Of a stretch of 41,542 nt of DNA, positions 33,187-41,530 are shown piece after piece (the first letter of the stretch is position 1; every line of letters starts with the position of its first letter). The DNA comes from Siccirubricoccus soli (GTDB taxonomy: Bacteria; Pseudomonadota; Alphaproteobacteria; Acetobacterales; Acetobacteraceae): assembly GCF_024178315.1 (NCBI RefSeq), contig NZ_JAMZIK010000054.1, positions 1-41,542 of the forward strand, read 5' to 3'. A program made the position numbers and the translations under genes. The notes beneath the pieces were generated by a model. It saw nothing but the letters and a program-made list of their open reading frames with translations, made no database searches and was not told the DNA's origin.

Positions 33187-33605
33187 GGACGTGCCCTCCG
33201 CATGGCGGCGGGCCGGCACGGGCGGCAAGGCGGCGCGCGTGGCGGCCGGCCGATGGGCCTTTGCGGCCCTGTTGGCTGCGCCGCGCCGGGGCGAGGCGCC
33301 GGGCCAGCCTAGAGCAATATCCAGCCAAGTGGAATCACGTGATCGGATGTCCCGGCACGGAAACATAATGTCTTGAGGAGCTTATCCGCGGTCCGACGGC
33401 GCGGTGGCTGCTCCGGGCACCGCGGGCGCGGCCGGCAGGAGGATCACGCCGCGGCATGCAGGCCCGCTCGCCGCGCGGCAAGTCGGAGGCGATGCACGAT
33501 TCGGCAAGATTCGTCGCCTAGATTGTCCCGCGGCATGAGACTGTCACAGGCGGGTGGGATTTCAGCTCACCGGGTGCGGCGATGCATGAAAGGATCTGTG
33601 ACCCG
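33187..33605. other. Intergenic region with a degenerate TAGAGC element
   Basis: About 420 bases between the divergent EF-G-like gene and a small membrane protein gene. TAGAGCAATATCC at 33310-33322 begins a decayed relative of the first hairpin of the 105-bp repeat, with the loop GGAATCA retained and stem CCAGCCAAGTG/CACGTGATCGG partly paired. Otherwise I see no gene or clear promoter. Confidence 0.5.
33310..33350. repeat. Degenerate TAGAGC hairpin
   Basis: TAGAGCAATATCC, then CAAGTG-GAAT-CACGTG. About 7 of 11 stem positions pair. It matches the hairpin 1 loop (TGGAATCA) of copy A at 9846-9950. Confidence 0.5.
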
Positions 33606-33800
33606 ATGACTCCCGCCCTCTCCCCCTCCCCCGCGGCCGGGATCTCGGCTCCCCTCTCCCTGGGGCTGGCCGGGCTGGTGGCGCTGGCGCTGCTGCCGCC
33701 CGAGGCGAGCTTCCTGGCCGGGCTGGCGGGGGCGCTCTGGCTTGGCCTGACCATCGCCGCGGCGCGGCGGCGGCTGCTGGAGCGGGGCCAGGCCGGCTGA
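33606..33800 (+). CDS. Small hydrophobic protein
   Basis: 64 residues, MTPALSPSPAAG followed by two hydrophobic segments, LSLGLAGLVALALL and FLAGLAGALWLGLTIAAA, and a basic end RRRLLERGQAG, so a small two-helix membrane protein. I recognise no family. An in-frame ATG at 33582 would add eight residues. The support is only the hydrophobic pattern and an AGGAT ribosome site about 13 bases upstream, so it is uncertain. It lies in the same direction as the SDR gene that follows. Confidence 0.45.
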   Translation: MTPALSPSPAAGISAPLSLGLAGLVALALLPPEASFLAGLAGALWLGLTIAAARRRLLERGQAG

Positions 33801-33905
33801 GCCCCCGGCGCGCCACGGCGATAGCGGCAGGGCTGCGCGCAGGCCGCCTCTTCCGCTGCTGCACCGCCGGGTTAGGCTGGGCGGGCAAGCGAGGGGGAGG
33901 GACGC

Positions 33906-34679
33906 ATGAGCGAGGCACGGGCCGGCAATCTCGGCGAATACCCGTTGACGGGGAAGGTCGCAGTCATCACCGGCGGCAGCAACGGCATCGGCGCCGCCGC
34001 AGCGCGGCGCCTGGCGGCGGCCGGGGCGAAGGTGGCGGTGGGCTACAACCAGGGGGTGGAGCGAGCCCGGGCGCTGGCGGCGGAGCTGCCGGGCACAGGC
34101 CATCTCGCGCTGCGCACCCCGATGGAGGACAGCGCGGCGCTGCGCGCGGCCGCCGCCGAGGTGCAGGCGAAGCTCGGGCGCTGCGACGTGCTGATCAACT
34201 CCGCCGCCGTGACGCGGCCGGTGCCGCATGCGGACCTCGAGGCGCTGGACGACGAGCTGATCGACCGCGTGCTGGTGACGAATGTGCGCGGGCCCTTCGC
34301 CACCATCCGCGCCTTCGCCCCCCTGCTGAAGGCGAGCGGGGATGCGGTGATCGTCAACATCTCCTCGCTGGCCGCCCTCAGCGGCAGTGGCAGCAGCGTG
34401 ATCTACGGCGCCTCCAAGGCGGCGCTGGACACGATGGGCATGTCCCTGGCGCGGGTGCTGGGGCCGGAGATCCGGGTGGTGTCCATCTCGCCCTCCATGG
34501 TGGCCACCGATTTCGTGCCGGGGCGCGGGCGCGAGGTGGTGGAGCGGCAGGCGGCGAAGACGCCGCTGAAGACGGTGACGGAGGCGGACGACGTGGCGCT
34601 GGCCATCATGGGCGCGATCACCCATCTGCGGCTGACCACGGGCAGCATCATCCTGGTGGATGGCGGCAACCACCTGTGA
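33906..34679 (+). CDS. Short-chain dehydrogenase/reductase
   Basis: 257 residues. VITGGSNGIGAAAARRL at about 19-35 binds the cofactor and catalytic Ser, Tyr and Lys are in NISSLAALSGSGSSVIYGASKAA. It ends with TTGSIILVDGGNHL. The NNAG motif is replaced by NSAA. Similar to 3-oxoacyl reductase and sugar dehydrogenases; substrate unknown. A GGGGGAGGGACGC ribosome site precedes the ATG. It is convergent with a TfdA-type dioxygenase gene 255 bases downstream. Confidence 0.9.
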   Translation: MSEARAGNLGEYPLTGKVAVITGGSNGIGAAAARRLAAAGAKVAVGYNQGVERARALAAELPGTGHLALRTPMEDSAALRAAAAEVQAKLGRCDVLINSAAVTRPVPHADLEALDDELIDRVLVTNVRGPFATIRAFAPLLKASGDAVIVNISSLAALSGSGSSVIYGASKAALDTMGMSLARVLGPEIRVVSISPSMVATDFVPGRGREVVERQAAKTPLKTVTEADDVALAIMGAITHLRLTTGSIILVDGGNHL

Positions 34680-34933
34680 GCTGAGGCCGGCCGCGGGGAA
34701 TCGCGCGAGGACGCCCCGGAAGGGCGCCGCGCGCGGTGCGGGCAGCCTGCCTGCGAGGTGATGCGCGGCGCCGCCGCCGGCTTCGCACCCGAACTGCGCG
34801 CGGTACGCGCACGCACGCAAGCCCCATGCAGGGGCAAGCCGCTGCAGCGGCGGCGCGCTCCATCCGGCGCCGGGCGCCGGAGCAGCCGCCGATCCGGCGG
34901 ATCGCGACGTGACCCGCCGGATAAGGCTTTACC

Positions 34934-35821
34934 CTACGCCGCCTGCTCCAGCGTCGGCGCCACATCCGCTACGGTGGTGCGGTGCAGGTCGCGCACCTGG
35001 GTCGCGTCGTAGCGGCGGGCGCGGTGCATGGTGACGCGGTTGTCCCACATCACCAGGTCATGCGGCCGCCAGACATGGGCGTAGACGAATTCGCGCTGCG
35101 TCGCGTGCTCCGTCAGGTCGCGCAGCAGGGCGCGCGCTTCCGGCACCGGCCAGCCCTGGATGGCGCCGGCATGGGCGGAGAGGAACAGCGACAGCCTTCC
35201 GGTGCGCGGATGGCGGCGCACCAGGCGCTGCGGCACGGGCTGCCACTTCGCCACCTCCTCCGGCGTGAAATCGGTGAAGCCGAGGATGCCGCGGGAGAAG
35301 AGCTGGCTGTGCTCGGTGACGAGGTCGCGCGCCAGCGCCTTGGTCTCCGCATCCAGCGCATCCCAGGCGGCGCGCATATCGGCGAATTCGGTGTTGCCGC
35401 CGCTGCCCGGGATCACCCGCGCCGAGAGCAGGGAGTATTTCGCCGGTGTCGGCTTGAAGCTGCTGTCGGAATGCCAGAGCATGTTGCCCAGGCTGAACAG
35501 CCGCTTGCGGTCGTCCCGCGCCATCACCTTGCCGTCGCGCTCCAGGTTGGAGATGTCGTTCACCTCCATGGGAAGGCGGCGCGCCTGGCCCTGGACGATG
35601 TCGCCCGTCGCCAATTCCAGCGGCCCGAAATGCCGGCTGAAGGCGAGCTGCTGCTCGTCATTGATGTCCTGGTCGTGGAAGACCAGCACGCCGAAGCGGT
35701 CCATTCCCGCCTCGATCGCCGCCGCTTCCGCCGCGGTCACGCCCCGGCGGAGATCGACGCCCGCGACCTCCCCGACGAAATCCGGCCGCGCGGGGTTGAT
35801 GGGGGTGATGGTAAGGGTCAT
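34934..35821 (-). CDS. TauD/TfdA family dioxygenase (2,4-D dioxygenase-like)
   Basis: 295 residues. His117 and Asp119 in MLWHSDSSF and His266 in VTMHRARRYD ligate iron, and Arg277 or Arg281 (RDLHRTTV) should bind 2-oxoglutarate. The NMLWHSDSSFKPTPAKYSLLSARVIPG stretch matches the TfdA branch, which cleaves aryl ethers or hydroxylates similar substrates. GGAGGAAG precedes the ATG. It stands apart from other enzymes, with a binding protein gene transcribed divergently. Confidence 0.9.
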   Translation of the reverse strand: MTLTITPINPARPDFVGEVAGVDLRRGVTAAEAAAIEAGMDRFGVLVFHDQDINDEQQLAFSRHFGPLELATGDIVQGQARRLPMEVNDISNLERDGKVMARDDRKRLFSLGNMLWHSDSSFKPTPAKYSLLSARVIPGSGGNTEFADMRAAWDALDAETKALARDLVTEHSQLFSRGILGFTDFTPEEVAKWQPVPQRLVRRHPRTGRLSLFLSAHAGAIQGWPVPEARALLRDLTEHATQREFVYAHVWRPHDLVMWDNRVTMHRARRYDATQVRDLHRTTVADVAPTLEQAA

Positions 35822-36158
35822 TGCGCTTCCTCCCGGTTCCGGAGCTTGGCCCGGCTTGCCGCGGGGATGCTAGAGCAATATCCGAACGGCCTGCCCACGG
35901 CTGGTTGGCTGACCCGCAGGGTGATGCTCGCCATCGGCGCCCGGGCGGGCGGCACGACGCGTGTCCGGGTACCGGCGCGACCCGTCGGCCATTGCAGCCT
36001 CGCCCCGGCGCGACCAGGCTAGCCGGCGGGACACCGCGATCGGGGGCGAGGCGGGCTCCAACGGTTCGCCGGCGCACCACGCTTGCCGCCGCCTGTCCAG
36101 GCATGTGTAATTGTCCGGCTGATCAATGGCTAATCAATAGCCTCCGGAGGAAACATCC
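35822..36158. promoter_or_regulatory. Divergent leader with a tandem 11-bp repeat before the binding protein gene
   Basis: Between the dioxygenase and the binding protein gene. TAGAGCAATATCC at 35871-35883 is the left half of a decayed TAGAGC element. GGCTGATCAAT (36117-36127) and GGCTAATCAAT (36128-36138) form a tandem repeat with one mismatch, directly before AGCC and the GGAGG ribosome site (36145-36149). It could be a regulator site or affect translation. I see no clear -35/-10 pair. Confidence 0.45.
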
Positions 36159-37415
36159 ATGGCCCTCACCAGGCGCCAAACCCTTGCTGCGTCCCTGTCA
36201 GCCGCTGTCGGTGCAGCAGCGGGCGGCAGCGTCACCCGGGCCTACGCCCAGGCCGGTGGCGGCAGCGGCCGCCCGAAGCTGAAGCTCGGCATCATTTCCG
36301 ACCTCGCCGGCCCCTATGCCGACCTGAACCGGCCCACCCTGCCCTGCGCCCAGCAGGCGCTGGAGGATTTCGACGTCGCCGGCCGCGGCTGGGACGTGGA
36401 GATCCTCTTCGGCCAGCATTTCGACAAGGCGGACAACGCCGTCACCATCGCCCGGCAATGGTTCGACCGGGAAGGCGTGGATGCGCTGCTCGACGTCAAC
36501 ACCTCGGCCACCTCGCTCGCGGTCGCCTCGGTGGCGCGGGAGAAGAACAAGGCGCTGTTGCTGTCCGGCCCCGGCACCACAGAGCTGACCGGCCGGCAGT
36601 GCTCGCCCAACCACATCCACTGGTCCTGGGACACCTACATGCTGGCGAGTTCCAGCGGATCGGCCGTGGTCAAGCGCGGCGGCGCCACCTGGTTCTTCGT
36701 CGCGGCCGACTATTCCTTCGGCCAGCAGCTGGTGAAGGATGCCGCCGGCGTCGTCGAGGCGAATGGCGGCAAGGTGCTCGGCACCACCTTCTACCCCTTC
36801 CCGACCACGACCGACTTCTCCTCGCTGCTGCTCCGCGCCCAGGCCTCGGGCGCCAAGGTGCTGGCGTTGGGCAATGCCGGGGCCGACCTGCAGAACTGCA
36901 TCAAGCAGGCGCGCGAGTTCGGGCTGAACCGCAGCATGACCATCGTCAGCCTGCTGACCTACGACACCGATGTGCGGATGCTGGGCCTTCCGGTGGCGCA
37001 GGGGCTGATGACCACCCAGGCCTATTACTGGGACCTGAACGACCGCACGCGCGCCTTCAACACCAGGGTGCGGCCGAAGACGCCGGAATTCTGGCCGAAC
37101 ATGGCCAATGCCGGGATCTATGCCCAGACCTTGCACTACCTGAAGGCGGTCGCGGACATGGGCGTCACGGCGGCAAAGGCGGATGGTGCGGCGGCCATCG
37201 CGCGCATGAAGGCGATCCCGACCGACGATGACTGCTTCGGCCCGGGCCGCATCCGCGAGGACGGCCGCAAGCTGCACCCCGCCTACCTGATGCAGGTGAA
37301 AGCGCCAGGCGAGAGCAGCGGCAAGTATGACGTGCTGAAGCTGCTGGCGACGGTGCCGCCGGAGGATGCCTTCCGGCCGATGAGCGCTGGGGGATGCCCG
37401 CTGGTGCCGAGCTGA
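36159..37415 (+). CDS. Branched-chain amino acid-type ABC substrate-binding protein
   Basis: 418 residues. A signal peptide MALTRRQTLAASLSAAVGAA with a twin-arginine look (RRQTL) is followed by the type I periplasmic-binding fold of the LivJ/amide family: LGIISDLAGPYADLN, AREKNKALLLSGPGTTELTG, WFFVAADYSFGQQLVKDAAGVVEANGGKVLG and DFSSLLLRAQASGAKVLALGNAGADLQNCIKQAREFGL. The ligand is probably an amino acid, amide or aromatic acid. A CCGGAGGAAACATCC ribosome site precedes the ATG. No permease genes follow, so it is another orphan receptor. Confidence 0.93.
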   Translation: MALTRRQTLAASLSAAVGAAAGGSVTRAYAQAGGGSGRPKLKLGIISDLAGPYADLNRPTLPCAQQALEDFDVAGRGWDVEILFGQHFDKADNAVTIARQWFDREGVDALLDVNTSATSLAVASVAREKNKALLLSGPGTTELTGRQCSPNHIHWSWDTYMLASSSGSAVVKRGGATWFFVAADYSFGQQLVKDAAGVVEANGGKVLGTTFYPFPTTTDFSSLLLRAQASGAKVLALGNAGADLQNCIKQAREFGLNRSMTIVSLLTYDTDVRMLGLPVAQGLMTTQAYYWDLNDRTRAFNTRVRPKTPEFWPNMANAGIYAQTLHYLKAVADMGVTAAKADGAAAIARMKAIPTDDDCFGPGRIREDGRKLHPAYLMQVKAPGESSGKYDVLKLLATVPPEDAFRPMSAGGCPLVPS

Positions 37416-37428
37416 ACGCCGGGGGACG

Positions 37429-37449
37429 GGAGGGAGCATCCTTCCCTCC
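37429..37449 (+). terminator. Candidate terminator after the binding protein gene
   Basis: GGAGGGA and TCCCTCC form a 7-bp stem with a 7-base loop, 13 bases past the stop codon. It is followed by TACCCCCTTAATTCTT, not a true T-run. Confidence 0.4.
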
Positions 37450-37561
37450 TACCCCCTTAATTCTTCCATGAGGCTGCCTCGGGCCATCGAACCGACGGGA
37501 GCCCTTGGCGAGCAGGGGCTTCGGAGGGTGCGGCACTACCGCAACCGGTGTCCCTTCCCCA

Positions 37562-38695
37562 TCACCGCCCGAGCGTCGCGAGCGCCGCGCAGATCCGCTC
37601 GATCTGCTCCTCCGTCAGTTCCGGATACATCGGCAGGCTGAACACCTCCTCCGCCGCCCGCGCCGTCTCCGCGCAGCCGGCCGGCCCCAGCGCGATGCGG
37701 TCCCTGTAGGCGGGCTGCAGATGGACCGGCGCCGGGTAATGGATGCCGGTGCCGATGCCCTGGGCCTTCAGCGCCGCCATCATCGCGGCGCGGTCCGGGC
37801 TGCGCAGCACGTATTGGTGGAAGACATGCTCGGCGCCCGGGCGCCGTTCCGGCGGCGCGATGGGCCCGCCGGCCAGCGCCGCGTCGTAGCGCGACGCGAT
37901 CTCCCGCCGCTTCGCATTGCCGGCATCCAGCGCCGTCAGCTTCACCCGGAGGATCGCCGCCTGCACCTCGTCCAGCCGGGAATTCACCCCGACCATGGCG
38001 GAGATGTAGCGCTCCCTCCAGCCATATTGCCGGATGGCGGCGATGCGGTCGGCCAGCTCGAAATCATCCGTCGCCAGCACGCCGCCATCGCCGAGCGCGC
38101 CGAGATTCTTCGTGGGGTAGAGGGAGAAGGCCGCCGCCGAGCCCAGCGTGCCGAGCTTGCGGCCATGCAGCGTCGCGCCATGCGCCTGGGCGCAATCCTC
38201 GATGAGGGCGACACCCGCGCGGTTGCAGGCCTCCAGCATGGGGCCGAGGTCGCAGGCCTGGCCATAGAGATGCACGGCAATGGCGGCGCGGACCGGCGGC
38301 AGGCCGGGCGGCGGGTCCTCCAGCACCGCGGCCAGCTCGTCCGGGTCCATGGTGTAGCTGTCCGGGTCGATGTCCAGCAGCAGCGGCGTGGCGCCCGCCA
38401 TCTCGATGGCGGCGACGGTGGCGACCGCGGTGTGGGAGACGGTGGCGACGGTCGAGCCCTCCCCCACCCCCATGCCGCGCAGGATCAGCGCCAACGCATC
38501 CGTGCCATTGGCGCAGCCGATGGCCCGGGTGGTGCCGAGCCAGGCGGCGAATTCCTGCTCGAAGGCCTCGCCTTCCTTCCCCAGGATATACCAGCCGGAG
38601 GCGAGGGCGCGCGCCACGGCGGCGTCGATCTCGGCCTTCTGCGCCTGGTAGCCGGCGCCGGGATTGGCCTGCGGAATCATCGGAAGCGGGTCCAT
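37562..38695 (-). CDS. DegT/DnrJ/EryC1/StrS family aminotransferase
   Basis: 377 residues from ATG at 38695; an adjacent ATG at 38698 is possible, but GAGGGG lies too close to it. The internal aldimine lysine is Lys196 in SLYPTKNLGALGDGG, the ring-stacking histidine is His88 in SHTA, and IEDCAQAHGATL at 165-176 carries the cofactor aspartate. The family transaminates nucleotide-linked keto sugars for surface polysaccharides. It follows the epimerase gene by 7 bases, so the two probably work in one sugar pathway. No glycosyltransferases are adjacent. Confidence 0.92.
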   Translation of the reverse strand: MDPLPMIPQANPGAGYQAQKAEIDAAVARALASGWYILGKEGEAFEQEFAAWLGTTRAIGCANGTDALALILRGMGVGEGSTVATVSHTAVATVAAIEMAGATPLLLDIDPDSYTMDPDELAAVLEDPPPGLPPVRAAIAVHLYGQACDLGPMLEACNRAGVALIEDCAQAHGATLHGRKLGTLGSAAAFSLYPTKNLGALGDGGVLATDDFELADRIAAIRQYGWRERYISAMVGVNSRLDEVQAAILRVKLTALDAGNAKRREIASRYDAALAGGPIAPPERRPGAEHVFHQYVLRSPDRAAMMAALKAQGIGTGIHYPAPVHLQPAYRDRIALGPAGCAETARAAEEVFSLPMYPELTEEQIERICAALATLGR

Positions 38696-38702
38696 CATCC
38701 CC

Positions 38703-39704
38703 TCACGTGTAATCGGCCAGGCGGCTGCGGTACCAGTCGAGCGAGCGGCGCAGCCCCTCATCCAGCCCGACCAGCGGCGCCCAGCCCGTCGCCTCGCGGA
38801 AGGCGCGGTCATCGGCATGGTAGCTGCCGATGTCGATGGGCGCCCGATCGGCCGGGAATTCCTTCACGCTGTAGTGACCTCGCCCGTCATTCGCGGCGAT
38901 CAGCCGCTCCGCGAGGTCGAGCAGCGAGGCGGGCGGCGACCCGCCGAGGTTGAAGACGCGGCCGGCCACTTCGGGCTGCGGCGCCGCCTCGGCCGCCAGC
39001 AGGAAGGCGCGCACCACATCGTCCACATAGGTCAGGTCGCGGAGCTGCTCGCCGCCCCAGACCTCGAAGGGCTCGCCCTTCAGCACCTGGCGGATCCAGA
39101 TGCCGAGGAAGGTCTGCCGCGCATCGCGGATGCGCAGCCGCGGACCGTAGCAGTTCGTCAGGCGCAGGGAGACGACGGGGCGCTTCAGCACCCGCTGTTC
39201 CAGCAACCAGTACTGCTCGCCGGCCCATTTGGAGACGCCATTGGCATCCGGCGGGTTCACGGGATGGAGCTCATCCACCGGCAGGGAGAGCGGGCGGCCG
39301 TAGAATTGCCGCGTGGAGGCATGGACGACGGTGGCCTTCGGCGCCGCGTCCCGCATCACGCCGATGAGGCGGACCTGGGCGACGGCGTTGATGGCGATGT
39401 CCGCCACCGGGTCCTTCTGCCCGCCCATATGGCTGGTCTGCGCCGCCATGTTGAACAGCACGTCCACGTCCTGGCAGAGCGAGTGCAGTTCCACGTCGCG
39501 GATGTCGCCGCGCACCAGCAGCACGCCGGCGCCTTCCAGATTGGCCATGTTGGCGCCGCCATCCGGGTTCATGACGTCCAGCGCGGTGGTGCGGGCGCCG
39601 AGCGCGGCCAGGGCATGGCAGAGCGCACTGCCGAGGAACCCGGCCCCCCCCGTCACCAGCACCCGCTTGCCCCGCCAGAAGGCAGCCCGTTCAGCCTCGG
39701 TCAT
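38703..39704 (-). CDS. NAD-dependent sugar epimerase/dehydratase, NGxxK subfamily
   Basis: 333 residues. VTGGAGFLGSAL at 18-28 binds NAD, and LRDLTYVDDVVRAFLLA and RVFNLGG match UDP-glucose 4-epimerase relatives. In the catalytic YxxxK motif tyrosine is replaced: PPDANGVSKWAGEQY has Asn155 and Lys159. I recall the NGxxK pattern as conserved in one subfamily of these proteins, so it may be a property of the group. A GAGGG ribosome site lies before the ATG at 39704. It is the first gene of the pair with the DegT aminotransferase. Confidence 0.88.
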   Translation of the reverse strand: MTEAERAAFWRGKRVLVTGGAGFLGSALCHALAALGARTTALDVMNPDGGANMANLEGAGVLLVRGDIRDVELHSLCQDVDVLFNMAAQTSHMGGQKDPVADIAINAVAQVRLIGVMRDAAPKATVVHASTRQFYGRPLSLPVDELHPVNPPDANGVSKWAGEQYWLLEQRVLKRPVVSLRLTNCYGPRLRIRDARQTFLGIWIRQVLKGEPFEVWGGEQLRDLTYVDDVVRAFLLAAEAAPQPEVAGRVFNLGGSPPASLLDLAERLIAANDGRGHYSVKEFPADRAPIDIGSYHADDRAFREATGWAPLVGLDEGLRRSLDWYRSRLADYT

Positions 39705-39773
39705 CGCACCCTCTTACCCCGCGCAGGCCATGCCCGCACCCTGTTGTCGCCCCGGATTGCGGCGGAACCGCGC

Positions 39774-40751
39774 CTATTCGCCGGCGGCGCCGCGGCGGTT
39801 TTCGGGCGCCGCATGCGGCCCCTCCCCCGCCTCTGCCACGCCCAGCCGGCTGCCGCGCACGATCTCGAGGAAGCCGAAGAGCAGCAGCAGCTGCCCCGCC
39901 AGCATCTGCAGCCCGGCCAGCAGCCGGATGCCATCATCCATCGGCTGGATGTCGCCATAGCCCACGGCGGAGAGGGTGACGACGCTGAAATGCAGCGCAT
40001 CCGAGAAGCCGAGCCGCATCGGCCCCTCCGACCCATGGAACAGCGGCGCCTTCGAGGCACCGTCGGCGATGCGGTAGAGGCAGCCGAACCCCACCGCCAG
40101 CAGCGACCAGAGGCTGGAATAGGCGGCAATGGGCACGGCGAGGCGCGACAGCCGCCGGGTGACGTTGCGGAAGATGATGGCGACATCGACCAGCAGCCGC
40201 ACCACATCGGCCACCGCGACGGCGCCGATCAGCGCGATCATGCCCATCGCCGCCAGCAGCGCCCAGCCCTGCTCCACCGGCACCAGGCGGTTCACCGGCG
40301 CGGCGAGGCAGACGACGCCCACGGCGCCGATGGCGCCGAGCCAGCGTGCGACGCGCGGCAGATGGGTCAGGTCCGCTGTCGCATCCTGCTGCGCCCAGGC
40401 ACGCAGCGTCTCCCGCTGGCCCCGGCAGGCGATGACGAAGGCGGCGACCGGCAGCAGGAAGCCGAGGGCGCGCATCCATTCCGGCGCCTCCGGGAAGCCG
40501 GCGCGGCCCATGATGACGTAGAGGCAGCCATACATCGCGAGGCCATTGGCGGTGCCGAGGGCGAATTGCGGCCCATGCGGGAAGATCAGGTAGAGCATCC
40601 CCACCGCCGCCGCGGCGCCGCCCAGCAGGACCAGGGAGAAGCCGGCCCCCTGGTCGGCGACCGCCGCGGCCACCAGCAGGATCAGCGCGAAGGGGAGGCC
40701 GATGGCCGAAGCGAAGCCCGCCGGCGCGCCGCGAGGGCGGCGCCCGATCAC
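39774..40751 (-). CDS. Two-helix potassium channel family membrane protein
   Basis: 325 residues from a GTG start that overlaps the preceding stop by four bases (GTGA). At least six hydrophobic segments lie between residues 17 and 225. The last pair frames a pore loop with the selectivity filter TLSAVGYGDIQP at 259-270, which is the GYG filter of potassium channels, preceded by a helix around 206-226. The N-terminal part does not resemble a known voltage sensor, and there is no RCK domain in the remaining C-terminal stretch, so regulation is not clear. Selectivity is inferred from the filter. Confidence 0.82.
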   Translation of the reverse strand: MIGRRPRGAPAGFASAIGLPFALILLVAAAVADQGAGFSLVLLGGAAAAVGMLYLIFPHGPQFALGTANGLAMYGCLYVIMGRAGFPEAPEWMRALGFLLPVAAFVIACRGQRETLRAWAQQDATADLTHLPRVARWLGAIGAVGVVCLAAPVNRLVPVEQGWALLAAMGMIALIGAVAVADVVRLLVDVAIIFRNVTRRLSRLAVPIAAYSSLWSLLAVGFGCLYRIADGASKAPLFHGSEGPMRLGFSDALHFSVVTLSAVGYGDIQPMDDGIRLLAGLQMLAGQLLLLFGFLEIVRGSRLGVAEAGEGPHAAPENRRGAAGE

Positions 40752-41113
40752 CTTGCCGCATCCTCCGGCAGGGCGGCGATCCCGGTAACCTCGACGCGCC
40801 AGGCGGGGTCCACCAGCTTCGCCTCGATGGTCATGCGGGCCGGCTTGGCGCGGGGGTCCAGCCAGCGGTCCCAGGCGCGGTTCATCGCCGGGGCTTCGGT
40901 GATGTCCCGCAGCACCACGGTCACGCTCAGCAGACGGGACTTGTCGGTGCCGGCTTCGGCCAGCAGGGCGTCGATCTGCGCCAGGATGTCGGCGGTCTGG
41001 CCTTCGGTGTCCAGGCTGGAATCATCCGCCACCTGGCCGGCCAGATAGACCAGCCCGCCCTGCACCACCGCGCCCGAAAGCCGCTCTTCCTCGCCGATTC
41101 GCCGAATGGCCAT
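40748..41113 (-). CDS. RidA family protein, coupled to a potassium channel gene
   Basis: 121 residues from ATG at 41113, with GGAGG directly upstream (GGAGGGGAGGAGAACC). Family features are VVQGGLVYLAGQVADD, QTADILAQIDALLAEAGTDKSRLL and KPARMTIEAKLVDPAWRVEVTGIA, with Arg93 in the active-site position and Glu108 in the conserved glutamate position. It should hydrolyse enamine/imine metabolites. The open frame to 41263 adds a low-complexity extension and is not used. Its stop overlaps the GTG of the channel gene, an unusual partner. It differs clearly from the RidA at 9368-9718. Confidence 0.9.
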   Translation of the reverse strand: MAIRRIGEEERLSGAVVQGGLVYLAGQVADDSSLDTEGQTADILAQIDALLAEAGTDKSRLLSVTVVLRDITEAPAMNRAWDRWLDPRAKPARMTIEAKLVDPAWRVEVTGIAALPEDAAR

Positions 41114-41371
41114 GGTTCTCCTCCCCTCCTGCCGGGCGAGGGAGGCGTCTCCCCCCCTCCGGCCCAGCGACATCCCTGGCCTGGATGGCCGGGTCAAGCC
41201 CGGCCGTGGCACAGGGAAGAGGCTTGCTGCCGCGCCCCATGCGCCGCCGCCCCGCCCGACCACCCGCTGCCCTGCCGCGGCTTCGTCGCGGCAGGCTGTG
41301 CAAACTGCCGATCGCCAGGCGACATCCGGGGGCCCCCATGGCGTCGCGCCAGCGACATCATGGGGAGCTGG
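41114..41371. other. Intergenic region at the right edge
   Basis: Upstream of the leftward RidA gene. It presumably holds that gene's promoter, but I see no clear motif, and no gene is supported. Confidence 0.4.
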
Positions 41372-41530
41372 GGTCTGTCAGGGACTGGGCGAGGCGGAGG
41401 GCTGGCGAGGGATCTGTGTGCTCGGCAGGAGGGCGGCGCAGCCAAGGCCGGTTGCCTTGGCAAGCCGACCGACGCCCCCGGTGCGAAGAAGATCCGCCAG
41501 ACCGACCCGAGGCCCATTCCCTAACAGGTC
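41372..41530. mobile_element. 159-bp fold-back element, copy 2 (MITE-like)
   Basis: It has exactly the length of copy 1 (9952-10110), with about 17 mismatches by eye. The left end GGTCTGTCAGGGACTGGG has drifted, while the right end CCCATTCCCTAACAGGTC is nearly unchanged. The centre keeps the perfect GCCAAGGC/GCCTTGGC hairpin (its loop changed from TGGTT to CGGTT). It lies between the RidA gene start and the window edge and contains no gene. Confidence 0.75.

Noticed and set aside
33187-33366. N-terminal extension of the EF-G-like protein to 33366
   Set aside because: Lacks family similarity and crosses a TAGAGC repeat; the ATG at 33186 has a good ribosome site.
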